Assembly: GCF_000407545.1 (NCBI RefSeq) | Contig: NZ_ASWH01000002.1 | Location: 496,001 to 560,000 of the forward strand | DNA length: 64,000 nt | Direction: 5' to 3' | DNA from: Enterococcus gilvus ATCC BAA-350 | GTDB taxonomy: Bacteria > Bacillota > Bacilli > Lactobacillales > Enterococcaceae | Shown: positions 55,261-63,453 of the stretch, piece after piece | Numbering within the stretch: the first letter of the stretch is position 1 | Layout: every line of letters starts with the position of its first letter | Notes under the pieces: model-generated | The model's input: only the letters and a program-made list of their open reading frames with translations | Told to the model about the DNA's origin: nothing | The model's database searches: none | Made by a program: the position numbers and the translations under genes

Positions 55261-55813
55261 GTATTTTTCTCCTTCCAAAATGACTCTTTTTATTAAAACG
55301 AACGTCACTGATCCTTTCTCCTTCGAGGTCCTCGTTCACAAAGAACGTGAAAACACATCTGGGTCTCATCGGCGGGATCGGTATTGACGAGAATAGGCAA
55401 AACAATAAAACAAGTCTCTCTTTTTGATTCAAGAGAGGTATGAATGGGTAATCGATCGGTGAAATAAGCCTCGGGATCAAGCAACTGAAACGTCGTTCAC
55501 GAATGCAGCAGCCGAATCCTTCAAGGGGCTTCTCTCTGTACCCGTCCTTTTCAACAGGCGTCAATCAGACTCCTTGGCCTTTGGAGTGAGTGATGCGTAT
55601 CGATAAACGGACAGTTAGGCTGTCCTCATGAACGCCCTTCTTTTATTTCTCACGGATCTTACCAAGAGTTTATGCCTAAATAGAAAACGCTGTCAATGCA
55701 ATAATTTTTTTATGTCGACTAGAAAGCACATTTCACAAGTGAACAATCCAGTGTTTTCACCACCTACACGCAAAAAAACGTGCCCTATTTCTTTTTTTCG
55801 TAGTTCCCCATTA
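55261..55813. other. long gap without a supported gene
   Basis: This 550-bp stretch upstream of the DUF2922-like gene has several short frames in different phases but none with a good binding site and family resemblance. DUF2922 genes often follow a DUF1659 gene; I could not find an intact one here, so the stretch may hold a decayed partner or just the promoter region. Confidence 0.5.
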
Positions 55814-55875
55814 AGAAAAAAGAAAAATCTTATTGAAAAAAGTGCGTATACGCTCTTTTTCTAATAAGATTTTTT
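55814..55875 (-). terminator. large terminator hairpin after the TetR gene
   Basis: AAAAATCTTATT and AATAAGATTTTT form the base, and AAAAAGAGCGTATACGC the upper stem, of a hairpin of over 50 nt with T-runs on both sides, usable in both directions. Confidence 0.8.
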
Positions 55876-55893
55876 TCTATAAAATACTTTGTT

Positions 55894-56442
55894 TTACTCA
55901 TTCCTTACGATTTTACAAAAGATTCGCGCCATGTCTTCAGCAGATTCTTGGTTGTTCGTTAATGCCCAATATTCCAGCATTTTCCATAGCCCCGCCGCGT
56001 TAAAAAGGATCAAAATTTCGAGTTCTTTTTCAGACAGGTCTTTCCCAAGATCTTTAAACGAATTGAAGTATTGCTGATCCGCCAGCTTTTCTGTGTATTT
56101 TTTGATCAGTCCTTCAAAAAGCTGATTCTTCTCGAGGAGAAGGACAAACCTCCGTCGTGACTCCCAAAAGTTAAAATAGGCGAGTGCTTTATGATAAAGG
56201 TCCGCCTCCTTGGTTTGACGCAATGAATCCATAAAATCCATGAATAGGACCTCAAGATAGCCGTCTAATATCTCTTGTTTCGAGGAAAAGTTCAAATAAA
56301 AGGTTCTTCGTGCCAGTTGCGCCTTTTTTGTTATTTCAGTGATACTGATTTCGTCATAGGCTTTTTCTTCCATTAACGCTAAAAGAGCCTTCGTAATATA
56401 TTCCTGAGATAAATTCTTATATCCTCGACTGTTTGACTTCAT
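55894..56442 (-). CDS. TetR/AcrR family transcriptional regulator
   Basis: From the ATG at 56442 (AGGGGATA upstream) the protein is 182 residues. The N-terminal HTH reads YITKALLALMEEKAYDEISI then TEITKKAQLARRTFYLNFSSK, a clear TetR signature (RRTFY..F.SK). The helical C-terminus binds an unknown ligand. It is divergent from an SDR oxidoreductase, and a 16-bp palindrome in the shared gap is the likely operator. Confidence 0.87.
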   Translation of the reverse strand: MKSNSRGYKNLSQEYITKALLALMEEKAYDEISITEITKKAQLARRTFYLNFSSKQEILDGYLEVLFMDFMDSLRQTKEADLYHKALAYFNFWESRRRFVLLLEKNQLFEGLIKKYTEKLADQQYFNSFKDLGKDLSEKELEILILFNAAGLWKMLEYWALTNNQESAEDMARIFCKIVRNE

Positions 56443-56502
56443 TTTTATCCCCTTCACACATTTTGTTTTTTGTGCATCTTTTCCAAATACAAGCCGCTTT
56501 AA

Positions 56503-56561
56503 TTGCTCGTTTGTTTGCCCATAAACTATAATTCATTTCATTCAAATGCACAACTGTGCAT
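56503..56561 (+). promoter_or_regulatory. SDR promoter and TetR operator palindrome
   Basis: TTGCTC (56503-56508) and TATAAT (56527-56532) are 18 bp apart. The perfect palindrome ATGCACA-AC-TGTGCAT (56546-56561) lies just past the start of transcription; a TGTGCAT half-site is also present near 56471 on the TetR side. Confidence 0.65.
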
Positions 56562-56629
56562 TATCACCACTTACTAAAGGAGTACAAATTATAAAGGCGC
56601 ATCGCTTTTTTTTGAAAGGAAGACTATTT

Positions 56630-57589
56630 ATGACAACGTATCAGCAACCAAAAACTCATTGGACAACAAAGGACATCCCTGATTTGACTGGAAAAATCGC
56701 TTTAATTAGCGGTGGAAGCAGCGGCATCGGTCTTGAAGCAGCCAGAGCATTAGCTGAAAAGGGTGCGGAGGTCCATCTCTCCGCACGAAATGCGCAAAGA
56801 GGTCAAGACGCCAGGGATCATCTGATCGAAGCTACAGGAAACCGCCATATTTATTACCACACGTTGGATTTGAGCAGCTTAGCTGTCATCAAGAAATTCA
56901 GCGAAGATAGTCCCCTTGATCGTCTAGATATTCTGATCAATAGCGCTGGTTTGATGATGCCGGCGGAACGATCTGTCACCGTGGACGGGTTCGAAATGAT
57001 GTGGGCTACAAACTATTTAGGCGGACTTTATTTGACCATCCAGCTTTTGGCTCTTTTGAAGCGGAGCGAGGCCGCTCGTGTCGTGAATTTGACGTCGTTG
57101 CCGGCTGGTCATCCTAAGATCGATTTGACCAATGTAGATGGCCACAATTACAGCGCTTGGACCATTTACTTAGAGACCAAACTAGCGCAAGCGCAAATCG
57201 CTCGCAAGCTAGACCAAGTCTTCACCGAAAAAAGGTACCCCATCACAATGATGGCGGCAAATCCTGGTGTTGCCGCAACCAATCTAGTGACAAAAAACGC
57301 TGGGGCCACCTCCACCTCCACCGCAATGCGCATGGGGGCGCTTTTGTTTCGGGTATTCCCCAGCATCCGACAAAGTGCCGCAGAAGGTGCATTGCCCACG
57401 CTCTATGCAGCAACAGATCCCCATGCCCAAGGAGGTGCCGTCTATTCACCGAACAATCGTCAAAATACCAAGGGCTATCCCGCCTTGTGGAAATGGAACG
57501 AGACACCAGAAATGACGGATCAGCAGGCATTAGATCAGCTATTGGAGGAGTCCTTGAAACTCTTAAAGCTGCCGGCTTCTGTGCTATAG
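56630..57589 (+). CDS. short-chain dehydrogenase/reductase
   Basis: From the ATG at 56630 (GAAAGGAAG upstream) the protein is 319 residues. It has the NAD(P) motif SGGSSGIGLEAARAL, the NSAGLM segment, a Thr-Ser catalytic stretch (VVNLTSL) and the YLETK motif for Tyr/Lys. The arginine-bearing SARN after beta2 favours NADPH. It resembles the retinol-dehydrogenase/WW-oxidoreductase-like SDR group; the substrate is unknown. The gene is divergent from and probably repressed by the TetR regulator. Confidence 0.87.
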   Translation: MTTYQQPKTHWTTKDIPDLTGKIALISGGSSGIGLEAARALAEKGAEVHLSARNAQRGQDARDHLIEATGNRHIYYHTLDLSSLAVIKKFSEDSPLDRLDILINSAGLMMPAERSVTVDGFEMMWATNYLGGLYLTIQLLALLKRSEAARVVNLTSLPAGHPKIDLTNVDGHNYSAWTIYLETKLAQAQIARKLDQVFTEKRYPITMMAANPGVAATNLVTKNAGATSTSTAMRMGALLFRVFPSIRQSAAEGALPTLYAATDPHAQGGAVYSPNNRQNTKGYPALWKWNETPEMTDQQALDQLLEESLKLLKLPASVL

Positions 57590-57667
57590 AGCGGCCTTTG
57601 CCAACTTTGTGATGCGCTTCCATCTTTAATTTGATAGTATGGAGAGAGTGAACAATAGGAGGATATC

Positions 57668-58273
57668 ATGAAAAAGAAATTATATTTGATGCGTCACGGG
57701 GAGACGCTTTTTAATCAATTAAAAAAAGTGCAAGGAGCTTGTGATTCGCCCTTGACTGAAAATGGTATCCAGCAAGCGTTGCGGGCAAAAAGTTATTTTA
57801 AAGAGACCGGTATCCACTTTGATCACCTCTATGCTTCGACCCAAGAGCGGGCCTGTGACACCTTGGAGCTGGTTACTGACAGTAAAAACTATCAGCGGTT
57901 GAAAGAGCTGAAGGAGATGAACTTCGGTTCTTTCGAGGGGGAGCAGCAGTTTTTACAGCCGGAAGGAAAAGCGTATTTTGAATCCTTTTATCTGCAATTC
58001 GGTGGAGAATCGACCTTAGATGTTCAAAGGCGCGTCACGCAGGCCTTGCATCATATTATGAGCCAAGAGGATCATCAAAAAGTGCTCGCCGTCTCTCATA
58101 ATGGCGCCTGTGTAAGCTTTCTTCAATCCGTCTGGTCTGGAGACGAGCACGTGTTGGTGCGCCCCTTCCCGAATTGCACGATTTTCGACTTGACCTACGA
58201 AAATGATCGTTTTCAATTGGAGGACATTATTGATCCTGTGACGAATCAACGGATCGTTTTGCCTACCGCCTAA
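57668..58273 (+). CDS. histidine phosphatase family protein (phosphoglycerate-mutase-like)
   Basis: The 201-residue protein has the catalytic motif LMRHGETLFNQ (His9), the second site in VLAVSHNGA near residue 143 and the TQERACDTL arginine segment. It belongs to the GpmB/PhoE type of broad-specificity phosphatases rather than glycolytic mutase, as the long mutase insertions are missing. GGAGGATATC precedes the ATG. It follows the SDR gene by 78 bp and could share its transcript. Confidence 0.85.
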   Translation: MKKKLYLMRHGETLFNQLKKVQGACDSPLTENGIQQALRAKSYFKETGIHFDHLYASTQERACDTLELVTDSKNYQRLKELKEMNFGSFEGEQQFLQPEGKAYFESFYLQFGGESTLDVQRRVTQALHHIMSQEDHQKVLAVSHNGACVSFLQSVWSGDEHVLVRPFPNCTIFDLTYENDRFQLEDIIDPVTNQRIVLPTA

Positions 58274-58287
58274 GACTCATTAAATAA

Positions 58288-58331
58288 CAAAAAAATGCGT
58301 CTGCCTCGTGTAAGAGACAGACGCTTTTTTG
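58288..58331. terminator. bidirectional terminator
   Basis: TGCGTCTG (58296-58303) and CAGACGC (58318-58324) form the stem, with AAAAAAA before and TTTTTTG after, between the converging phosphatase and aldo/keto reductase genes. Confidence 0.88.
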
Positions 58332-59195
58332 TTATCCTAAAACTCTGCGAAAGACAGGCATGTCGTTATTCTTGCCATAATCAAAATCGCTTGTTACACG
58401 AGCTAATTTTTCCATGTCCTCATCGGAAATTTCGAAATCTACCTCGGCGTTGTTCTTCATGTGCGCTGGATTTTCCGTTTTTGGTAATGGCAACAGACCC
58501 AGCTGTAAGCAGTAGCGAATCGCCAATTGCGGAATGGAGACCTTGTATTTGTCCGCTAAAGCAGTGATTGTCTTGCTTTTCAGCATCGCCCCATGGGCGA
58601 TGGGTGAATAGGCTTCGACAAGAATCTCCTGCTTCTGGGAAAACTCGATGACATCAAATGGGGTTTGACCAATATGGGCAAGCAACTGATTCACCGCGGG
58701 CTTGGTTTTAGAATGTTTTAATAGATTTTCCAAGTCGACAATCTCAAAGTTGGAGACGCCGATGGCACGCAATTTTCCTGCTTGATAGGCTTCTTCTAGT
58801 GCACGCCAAGCCGCGAGATTTCCTTCAAAATAGTGCTCCTCGCCATGAAATTCTGCCCAAGGTTTCGGACTGTGAATGATCATTAGGTCAATAACATCTA
58901 CGCCTAATTTTTTCAGTGAGTCATCGATGGCCTTCACCGCACCGTCATACTCTTTGATTTCTGCCGCAAGCTTGGTGGTGAGGAACAGCTCTTCTCTTGG
59001 TACCGTTGTTTTTTTGATCGCTGCGCCGACGCCTGCTTCATTGCCATAAGCCTGTGCCGTGTCAATGTGGCGATAGCCTGCTTCAATTGCTTCCAGCACT
59101 TTTTCAGTCGCCTGGTCGTTCGCGATTTTCCAGGTTCCATACCCGATCTTAGGAATTTCTACTCCATTCGTTAACGTATACGTCTCTTTTAACAT
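58332..59195 (-). CDS. aldo/keto reductase
   Basis: The 287-residue NADPH-dependent oxidoreductase reduces aldehydes or ketones. The TIM-barrel signatures are GYRHIDTAQAYGNEAGVG with the catalytic Asp and Tyr, the Lys in FLTTKLA, the His in MIIHSPKP and the C-terminal cofactor segment LLPLPKTENPAHMKNN, where the basic residue of the usual IPKS is KTEN. It is like bacterial 2,5-diketo-gluconate reductases. It is the last gene of a three-gene unit; GGAAGG before its ATG lies in the end of the lipoprotein gene. Confidence 0.88.
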   Translation of the reverse strand: MLKETYTLTNGVEIPKIGYGTWKIANDQATEKVLEAIEAGYRHIDTAQAYGNEAGVGAAIKKTTVPREELFLTTKLAAEIKEYDGAVKAIDDSLKKLGVDVIDLMIIHSPKPWAEFHGEEHYFEGNLAAWRALEEAYQAGKLRAIGVSNFEIVDLENLLKHSKTKPAVNQLLAHIGQTPFDVIEFSQKQEILVEAYSPIAHGAMLKSKTITALADKYKVSIPQLAIRYCLQLGLLPLPKTENPAHMKNNAEVDFEISDEDMEKLARVTSDFDYGKNNDMPVFRRVLG

Positions 59196-59197
59196 AC

Positions 59198-59653
59198 TTA
59201 TTCCTTCCTTTCATCACTGCGTGGTTCCACCATTGCGTCCCCTTTGCCTAGCTGATCCGCTAACTTTTCGTTATTCTTCACCCGACCGATTCGTGTGTAG
59301 GAATAATTGGTTGAAAAGCAGCGGTAAAAGACAACGAGGGTCCTATTACCGTACAACATCACGTCTCCTGCTTCAATCCTTTCGACTTGCGTTTCACTCG
59401 TCGGCAAACGTTTCGGGAGTGTATAATACTTCTCATTCCCGTTCAAATCCTGCATCACGAATTGATCGGGCAAAACCTCTGACAACTGCCAACTAGCTTC
59501 CGTATCCTCCAGTTCTATTTGTAGCGGATGCCCATTCATTGTCCACTGGGTGTCATTGCTGGAAATCGAGGCAGTATCGACAGAAGGTTTTGCGCAAGCA
59601 GTCAGGGCTGCCAGTGTTATATAAAATAACAAAATCACTCGCAAAATAGACAT
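59198..59653 (-). CDS. lipoprotein with cyclophilin-like domain
   Basis: From the ATG at 59653 (GGAAGGTGGGG upstream) the protein is 151 residues; a longer frame to 59932 only covers part of the acetyltransferase gene in another phase. The first 19 residues are a lipoprotein signal with lipobox LTAC. The mature part has the pattern of the Cyclophil_like family: LSDVLPDQF-like strand, DLNGNEKYYTLPKRLP, EAGDVMLYGNRTLVVFYR and YSYTRIGRV. In related operons these proteins accompany oxidoreductases, as the aldo/keto reductase here. The role is unknown. Confidence 0.8.
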   Translation of the reverse strand: MSILRVILLFYITLAALTACAKPSVDTASISSNDTQWTMNGHPLQIELEDTEASWQLSEVLPDQFVMQDLNGNEKYYTLPKRLPTSETQVERIEAGDVMLYGNRTLVVFYRCFSTNYSYTRIGRVKNNEKLADQLGKGDAMVEPRSDERKE

Positions 59654-59691
59654 CCGATATTCCCCACCTTCCTTTAAATTTTGTGGGAAAC

Positions 59692-60258
59692 TCACTGAAA
59701 AGCTATTTCTTTGATGATTCTGGCTGGTGATCCTGCAACGATCACATTCTCCGGCACATCCTTTGTGACTGTCGAATCCGCTGCCACGATCGCGTTTTTT
59801 CCCACGGTCACACCGGGTAAAACCGTCACATTGGCGCCCAGCCAAGCATTTTCTTCGATCTTTACTGACGCAACAGACAAGCCGCGGCGTTTTTTCGGGT
59901 CCGTGAGATGATTCACCGAAATGATCCGACACATGGGACCGATCAGCACATGGTCCTCAATCACGATCCCGCCTAAATCGACAAACATCACATTCTGATT
60001 GATAAAAATATCCTTCCCAAAGGAGATATGCTTGCCGAAATCCGTGTAAAACGGTTGAGAAATGGTGACTGAGTCATGAATGGTGCTTCCAGTGATCTTT
60101 TCTAAACACTCTCGCAGCTCCCTCTGCGTATGGTAAGCGCCGTTCATCTCCATGACGAGCCGCTCATTATCGGCTTTTAATTTATGAATGTCCTCATACA
60201 CTTCGGAGCCAGGTAAAATCTCCATGCCTTGGATTTTCGCCAAAAATGCCTGTTCCAT
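59692..60258 (-). CDS. hexapeptide-repeat O-acetyltransferase (maltose/galactoside type)
   Basis: From the ATG at 60258 (GGGAGG 9 nt upstream) the protein is 188 residues. After an N-terminal helical maltose-acetyltransferase-type cap (LPGSEVYEDIHKLKADNERL) it has left-handed beta-helix hexapeptides (GGIVIEDHVLIGPMC, NAWLGANVTVLPGVTVGKNA) and the catalytic His in ISVNHL near residue 115. It acetylates a sugar or similar hydroxyl using acetyl-CoA. It is the first gene of the unit with the lipoprotein and aldo/keto reductase and is divergent from a LysR gene. Confidence 0.87.
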   Translation of the reverse strand: MEQAFLAKIQGMEILPGSEVYEDIHKLKADNERLVMEMNGAYHTQRELRECLEKITGSTIHDSVTISQPFYTDFGKHISFGKDIFINQNVMFVDLGGIVIEDHVLIGPMCRIISVNHLTDPKKRRGLSVASVKIEENAWLGANVTVLPGVTVGKNAIVAADSTVTKDVPENVIVAGSPARIIKEIAFQ

Positions 60259-60289
60259 CCGAATCATCCTCCCTTTACTTGCTGAGTCC

Positions 60290-60307
60290 AGTATACTTCG
60301 CTATACT
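60290..60307. promoter_or_regulatory. LysR-type palindrome in divergent gap
   Basis: AGTATA-CTTCGC-TATACT is a perfect 6-bp inverted repeat with a 6-bp spacer and contains a T-N11-A element. It sits next to the acetyltransferase start in the 110-bp gap shared with the LysR gene. Confidence 0.6.
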
Positions 60308-60368
60308 AGTGATGACTAATACTTATATAGAATAGCTAACTATCGCTTTTAGCTATAGGAGGAAATAA

Positions 60369-61235
60369 ATGGATATTCGTGTTTTGACCTATTTTATGAC
60401 TGTCGCGAAGGAAAAAACAATCAGTAAGGCCGCAGAGGTGCTGCATTTATCCCAACCCACCCTCTCCAAACAATTAAAAGAGCTGGAGGAGGAGTTAGGC
60501 GTCCAATTATTTATCCGCGGCAATCGCGAGATTTCGCTCACGGAAGACGGCATCTACTTGCGAAACCGCGGGCAAGAGATCCTCTCCCTCGTGGACACGA
60601 CCACCTCAAACCTGAAGAAAAATGACGTGATCGGCGGAACCATCCGAATCGGTGGCGGCGAGACGCCCGCCTTCCGCTACTTGGTCAAGACCTTAAACGA
60701 GCTGATGGTCACGTATCCTGACATCACAGTTGAGATGTACAGCGGCAATGCGGACGATGTGAAGGATAAACTCGACAAAGGACTGCTGGATTTTGGCTTG
60801 GTGATCGATCCGGTGGAAAAGCAAAAATACGAATACCTTGCTCTTCCTGTTTCAGACCGCTGGGGCGTGCTGGTCAATGACTTCCATCCGCTGGCAAAAA
60901 AAGAAAGGGTATTTCCCAGTGACTTGAAGGACCACTCCTTACTGGTTTCTAGTCAAACCATGGTGAATCACCAGCTTTCCGAATGGCTCGGCGGCAATTT
61001 GAGTCAATTTAAGATCGCCGGCAGCTACAATTTGCTGTATAACGCGTCGTTGTTCGTAAAAGAAGGCACGACGGTCGCTTTTTGCCTCGATGGGATCATT
61101 CCCACAGAAAATAACGGCTTGGTATTCGTTCCTCTGGCGCCTGAACTGACGGCAAAAATCAGTATTATTTGGAAAAAGAAGCAGGTGTTCTCCAATGCCG
61201 CAAGACGTTTTCTAGACGCTTTGCCCACTTCCTAA
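60369..61235 (+). CDS. LysR family transcriptional regulator
   Basis: The 288-residue protein has the LysR winged HTH (LTYFMTVAKEKTISKAAEVL then LSQPTLSKQLKELEEELG) and a C-terminal periplasmic-binding-like effector domain (GGTIRIGGGETPAFRYL onward). GGAGG lies 7 nt before the ATG. It should control the divergent acetyltransferase-lipoprotein-reductase operon and itself; the effector is unknown. Confidence 0.9.
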   Translation: MDIRVLTYFMTVAKEKTISKAAEVLHLSQPTLSKQLKELEEELGVQLFIRGNREISLTEDGIYLRNRGQEILSLVDTTTSNLKKNDVIGGTIRIGGGETPAFRYLVKTLNELMVTYPDITVEMYSGNADDVKDKLDKGLLDFGLVIDPVEKQKYEYLALPVSDRWGVLVNDFHPLAKKERVFPSDLKDHSLLVSSQTMVNHQLSEWLGGNLSQFKIAGSYNLLYNASLFVKEGTTVAFCLDGIIPTENNGLVFVPLAPELTAKISIIWKKKQVFSNAARRFLDALPTS

Positions 61236-61355
61236 CAAAACGAAATCTTCGTGCTTTTCACCATTCCGCGTTACAATGGGTGTGTCAAAAACAGGCTGTG
61301 CCTCATTTTCTACAAGGAAAAATGACGGCCTCAATAAAAATTAGGAGTGGATAGA

Positions 61356-61973
61356 ATGACAAGTTATGCAAAACGAACAGAAGACGAGCTACTCTCACCT
61401 GATAATACAGTATTGACCGTGATCGACTATCAACCGACCCAAATCAATTCCATTAATTCGATGAACCGTTCAGAGCTGATCCGCAACACGGAGATCGCGA
61501 TCGAACTGGCGAAACTTTATAATATTCCGATCGTCCTTTCAACCGTCAACGTTGAAAAAGGCTGGAACACAGATACGATCCCTGTACTGAAAAAAGCCGT
61601 GGGAGAAGACGTTCCTTCTTACGACCGCAGCTCGATCAACGCATGGGAAGACAAAGAATACAACGAAGCCATCAAAGCGACCGGCCGCAAAAAAATCTTG
61701 ATCTTAGCCCTATGGACAGAAGCTTGCTTGACGTTCCCAACATTAGACGCTTTAAAGGAAGGCTACGAAGTCTATCCAATCGTTGATGCCGTTGGCGGAA
61801 CTTCCCCAATTGCCCACGAAACGGCGTTGCGCCGTGTCGAACAAGCCGGTGCACAACTGACTTCGATCGCCCAGCTCGCCTGTGAATTGCAACGAGACTG
61901 GAACCGCGAAGAAACTGTCCCAGGCTTTGACGAACTCTTGACCAAATTCGGTGCTTTCTCGAATTTACGATAA
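61356..61973 (+). CDS. isochorismatase-family cysteine hydrolase
   Basis: From the ATG at 61356 (AGGAG 8 nt upstream) the protein is 205 residues. The isochorismatase fold is shown by LTVIDYQPTQIN (catalytic Asp), STVNVEKGW and the Cys in LWTEACLTFPTLDALKEGY near residue 123, where the usual Gly-Val-x-Thr is Trp-Thr-Glu. The group includes YcaC-like hydrolases acting on amides or carbamates; the substrate is unknown. It is monocistronic between the LysR gene and a terminator. Confidence 0.85.
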   Translation: MTSYAKRTEDELLSPDNTVLTVIDYQPTQINSINSMNRSELIRNTEIAIELAKLYNIPIVLSTVNVEKGWNTDTIPVLKKAVGEDVPSYDRSSINAWEDKEYNEAIKATGRKKILILALWTEACLTFPTLDALKEGYEVYPIVDAVGGTSPIAHETALRRVEQAGAQLTSIAQLACELQRDWNREETVPGFDELLTKFGAFSNLR

Positions 61974-61981
61974 GAATGACA

Positions 61982-62021
61982 AAAACAGCTGAGCCACTCA
62001 TTGGCCCAGCTGTTTTTTTAT
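61982..62021. terminator. bidirectional terminator at the end of the surface operon
   Basis: AAACAGCTG and CAGCTGTTT pair, with an inner GCCA/TGGC helix, and T-runs follow on the plus strand (TTTTTTTATT); it separates the hydrolase from the converging surface operon. Confidence 0.82.
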
Positions 62022-62029
62022 TAATTTAT

Positions 62030-62278
62030 CTATTGAGCTTCACTCTTCAACTGCTGTCTCATATAAATAACGATTGCAAGTAAGATCAGCAGAATTCCTA
62101 AGATCAAAAACTCATTTTCCATTCTTTCGCCTGTTTGAGAGTAATACTCATTTCGCATAGTCGCGTGGATCACTTCTTTAGGTTTTGAACTGGGGGAAGC
62201 AGCCTCAGGCTCTGGAACAGACGACTCAACAGGCATGTTCAAGGTCCCTGTAACTTTGATCGTATCATTCATCTGCAT
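62030..62278 (-). CDS. small surface-locus protein with degenerate YSQTG sorting motif
   Basis: The 82-residue protein resembles the small LPXTG proteins of WxL-type loci: a short IKVTGTLNM strand, a Pro/Ser/Lys linker, then YSQTGE, a hydrophobic helix (LILGILLILLAIVIYM) and the basic tail RQQLKSEAQ. Two things are odd. The canonical Leu-Pro of LPQTG reads Tyr-Ser, so sortase recognition is doubtful. There is also no signal peptide: GGGAGG and a stop codon of the preceding gene fix the start at 62278. It may simply be a membrane protein, or a decayed wall protein. Confidence 0.7.
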   Translation of the reverse strand: MQMNDTIKVTGTLNMPVESSVPEPEAASPSSKPKEVIHATMRNEYYSQTGERMENEFLILGILLILLAIVIYMRQQLKSEAQ

Positions 62279-62301
62279 GGCCTCCCGAAATTATCCTTTG
62301 A

Positions 62302-62895
62302 CTACCAGCCAACAGACTCAAATTCAAGTGTCATATCAAAGTTATGATTGACGGTAGCAGCTAATTCTTCATTGACCGTTCCTTCATAGCCGTAAGTCAC
62401 TGTATTCAGATTTAAACCGTCCGTATCTCCTTCTAATAATTTTCCTTTACTGTTGGCTAATCGATGAATCGTCGTAGGGGAACCTGATTGATCAACCTCT
62501 TCACCACCAGTGATGATAGCAGGATTTGTAGTAAATCCTCGTAATGACACGTCGTAATCTACATCAGTAGTGCTTGAACCCGCGTCTTTAGTCAATTTAC
62601 TGAATTTGATGTCCACTGGACGTCCTGAATTATTAGTGATCGTGTAGTCTGGTGATTTGATCGGCGCGTTTGCTTTAGTATTCGTACTATAGAAAATCGT
62701 TTCTGTCGGCAATGTGACATTGATCCATGAATCTTCGCCTTCAACGATTTTTGCTTCTTCATCTGTATTGTCCATCCCTAAAGTTCCGTTGATCGGAATT
62801 TCGCCGGATTCTTCTCCAACAATATCCGTCGCTCCTACTGGTACTGCTAAAAACATCAAACTTGATAACGCTACTAAACTGATAAATTTTTTCAT
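62302..62895 (-). CDS. secreted beta-domain protein of a WxL-like surface locus
   Basis: The 197-residue protein has a signal peptide (MKKFISLVALSS, cleavage near VGA) and then INGTLGM, VTLPTETIFYS, SPDYTITNNSGRPVDIKF and a C-terminal NHNFDMTLEFE. The pattern of 'PT..F....I.SP.Y.I.NNS...VD' is shared with the C-terminal domain of the partial gene at 63454, so they are paralogous domains. Such modules accompany WxL proteins in enterococci, although the WxL tripeptide itself is not found here. It would be released or bound non-covalently at the wall. GGAAGGAAG precedes the start. Confidence 0.72.
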   Translation of the reverse strand: MKKFISLVALSSLMFLAVPVGATDIVGEESGEIPINGTLGMDNTDEEAKIVEGEDSWINVTLPTETIFYSTNTKANAPIKSPDYTITNNSGRPVDIKFSKLTKDAGSSTTDVDYDVSLRGFTTNPAIITGGEEVDQSGSPTTIHRLANSKGKLLEGDTDGLNLNTVTYGYEGTVNEELAATVNHNFDMTLEFESVGW

Positions 62896-62919
62896 CTCTC
62901 ATCTTCCTTCCAAATGGTA

Positions 62920-63450
62920 TTATTCTACATGAAATGTGATTGCTGCCGCGACTTGGCCGCGTTTTTCCTTGGTAGTATCGTCATAAATACTAAAGAGTGC
63001 AGTTGCCTGATGTTCCCCCTTCTCCAATTTTTTTTCTAAGGTTGCTCCTTTTATTTCATAACCCGGTTGCATCGCCCCCGAGGTATAAACCAAATCATTT
63101 GACCCTTTTAAACGAATTTCGACATTGATGGGATGACCATTGTGCGCCGGATTCTGAATGAATAGTTCGCTTGTCATGTCTTGATCGACTGTTGCGGTTG
63201 GCGCGATCACCATATTGAATTGACTCGCGTCGACTTTTTTCTGAGCCATGTTTTGAAGTTCTTTTTCCGAGATTTTTGAAGCGTCTTTCCCGTCTGGTAA
63301 AAATTCACCGCTGACCACGGTCACAGGTGTATCTGGTTGGTTAAAGTGCTGATAGACGAAATAGCCGCCAACACTCAACAATAACAACAGAAGCAAAAGT
63401 AACAACAGTCGTTTCCGCTTGTTTTCTGGCTGTTTATTGAGTTCCTCCAT
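62920..63450 (-). CDS. single-pass membrane protein of the surface locus
   Basis: The 176-residue protein has a basic N-terminus (NKRKR), a poly-leucine membrane helix (residues about 14-33) and an extracellular domain with LPDGKDASKISEKELQNMAQ, followed by a beta-rich part (GHPINVEIRLKGSNDLVYTS, GYEIKGATLEKKLEKG). The LPDGK..ISEKEL..MAQK pattern recurs in similar loci of other Firmicutes as I recall, without known function. It follows the large gene immediately (GGAGGATTAACGC before its ATG) and precedes the secreted protein. Confidence 0.72.
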   Translation of the reverse strand: MEELNKQPENKRKRLLLLLLLLLLLSVGGYFVYQHFNQPDTPVTVVSGEFLPDGKDASKISEKELQNMAQKKVDASQFNMVIAPTATVDQDMTSELFIQNPAHNGHPINVEIRLKGSNDLVYTSGAMQPGYEIKGATLEKKLEKGEHQATALFSIYDDTTKEKRGQVAAAITFHVE

Positions 63451-63453
63451 GCG

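Noticed and set aside
55235-55564. 109-codon minus-strand frame overlapping the DUF2922-like gene start
   Set aside because: It overlaps the real start in another phase, is rich in Cys/Arg/Pro without domain features and lacks a binding site.
55628-55864. 78-codon plus-strand frame before the TetR terminator
   Set aside because: It runs into the terminator hairpin, has poly-Lys/Phe composition and no binding site.
59654-59932. N-terminal extension of the lipoprotein gene
   Set aside because: The extension overlaps the acetyltransferase gene in another phase and has a Cys/Arg-rich nonsense composition; the lipoprotein signal and ribosome binding site fix the start at 59653.
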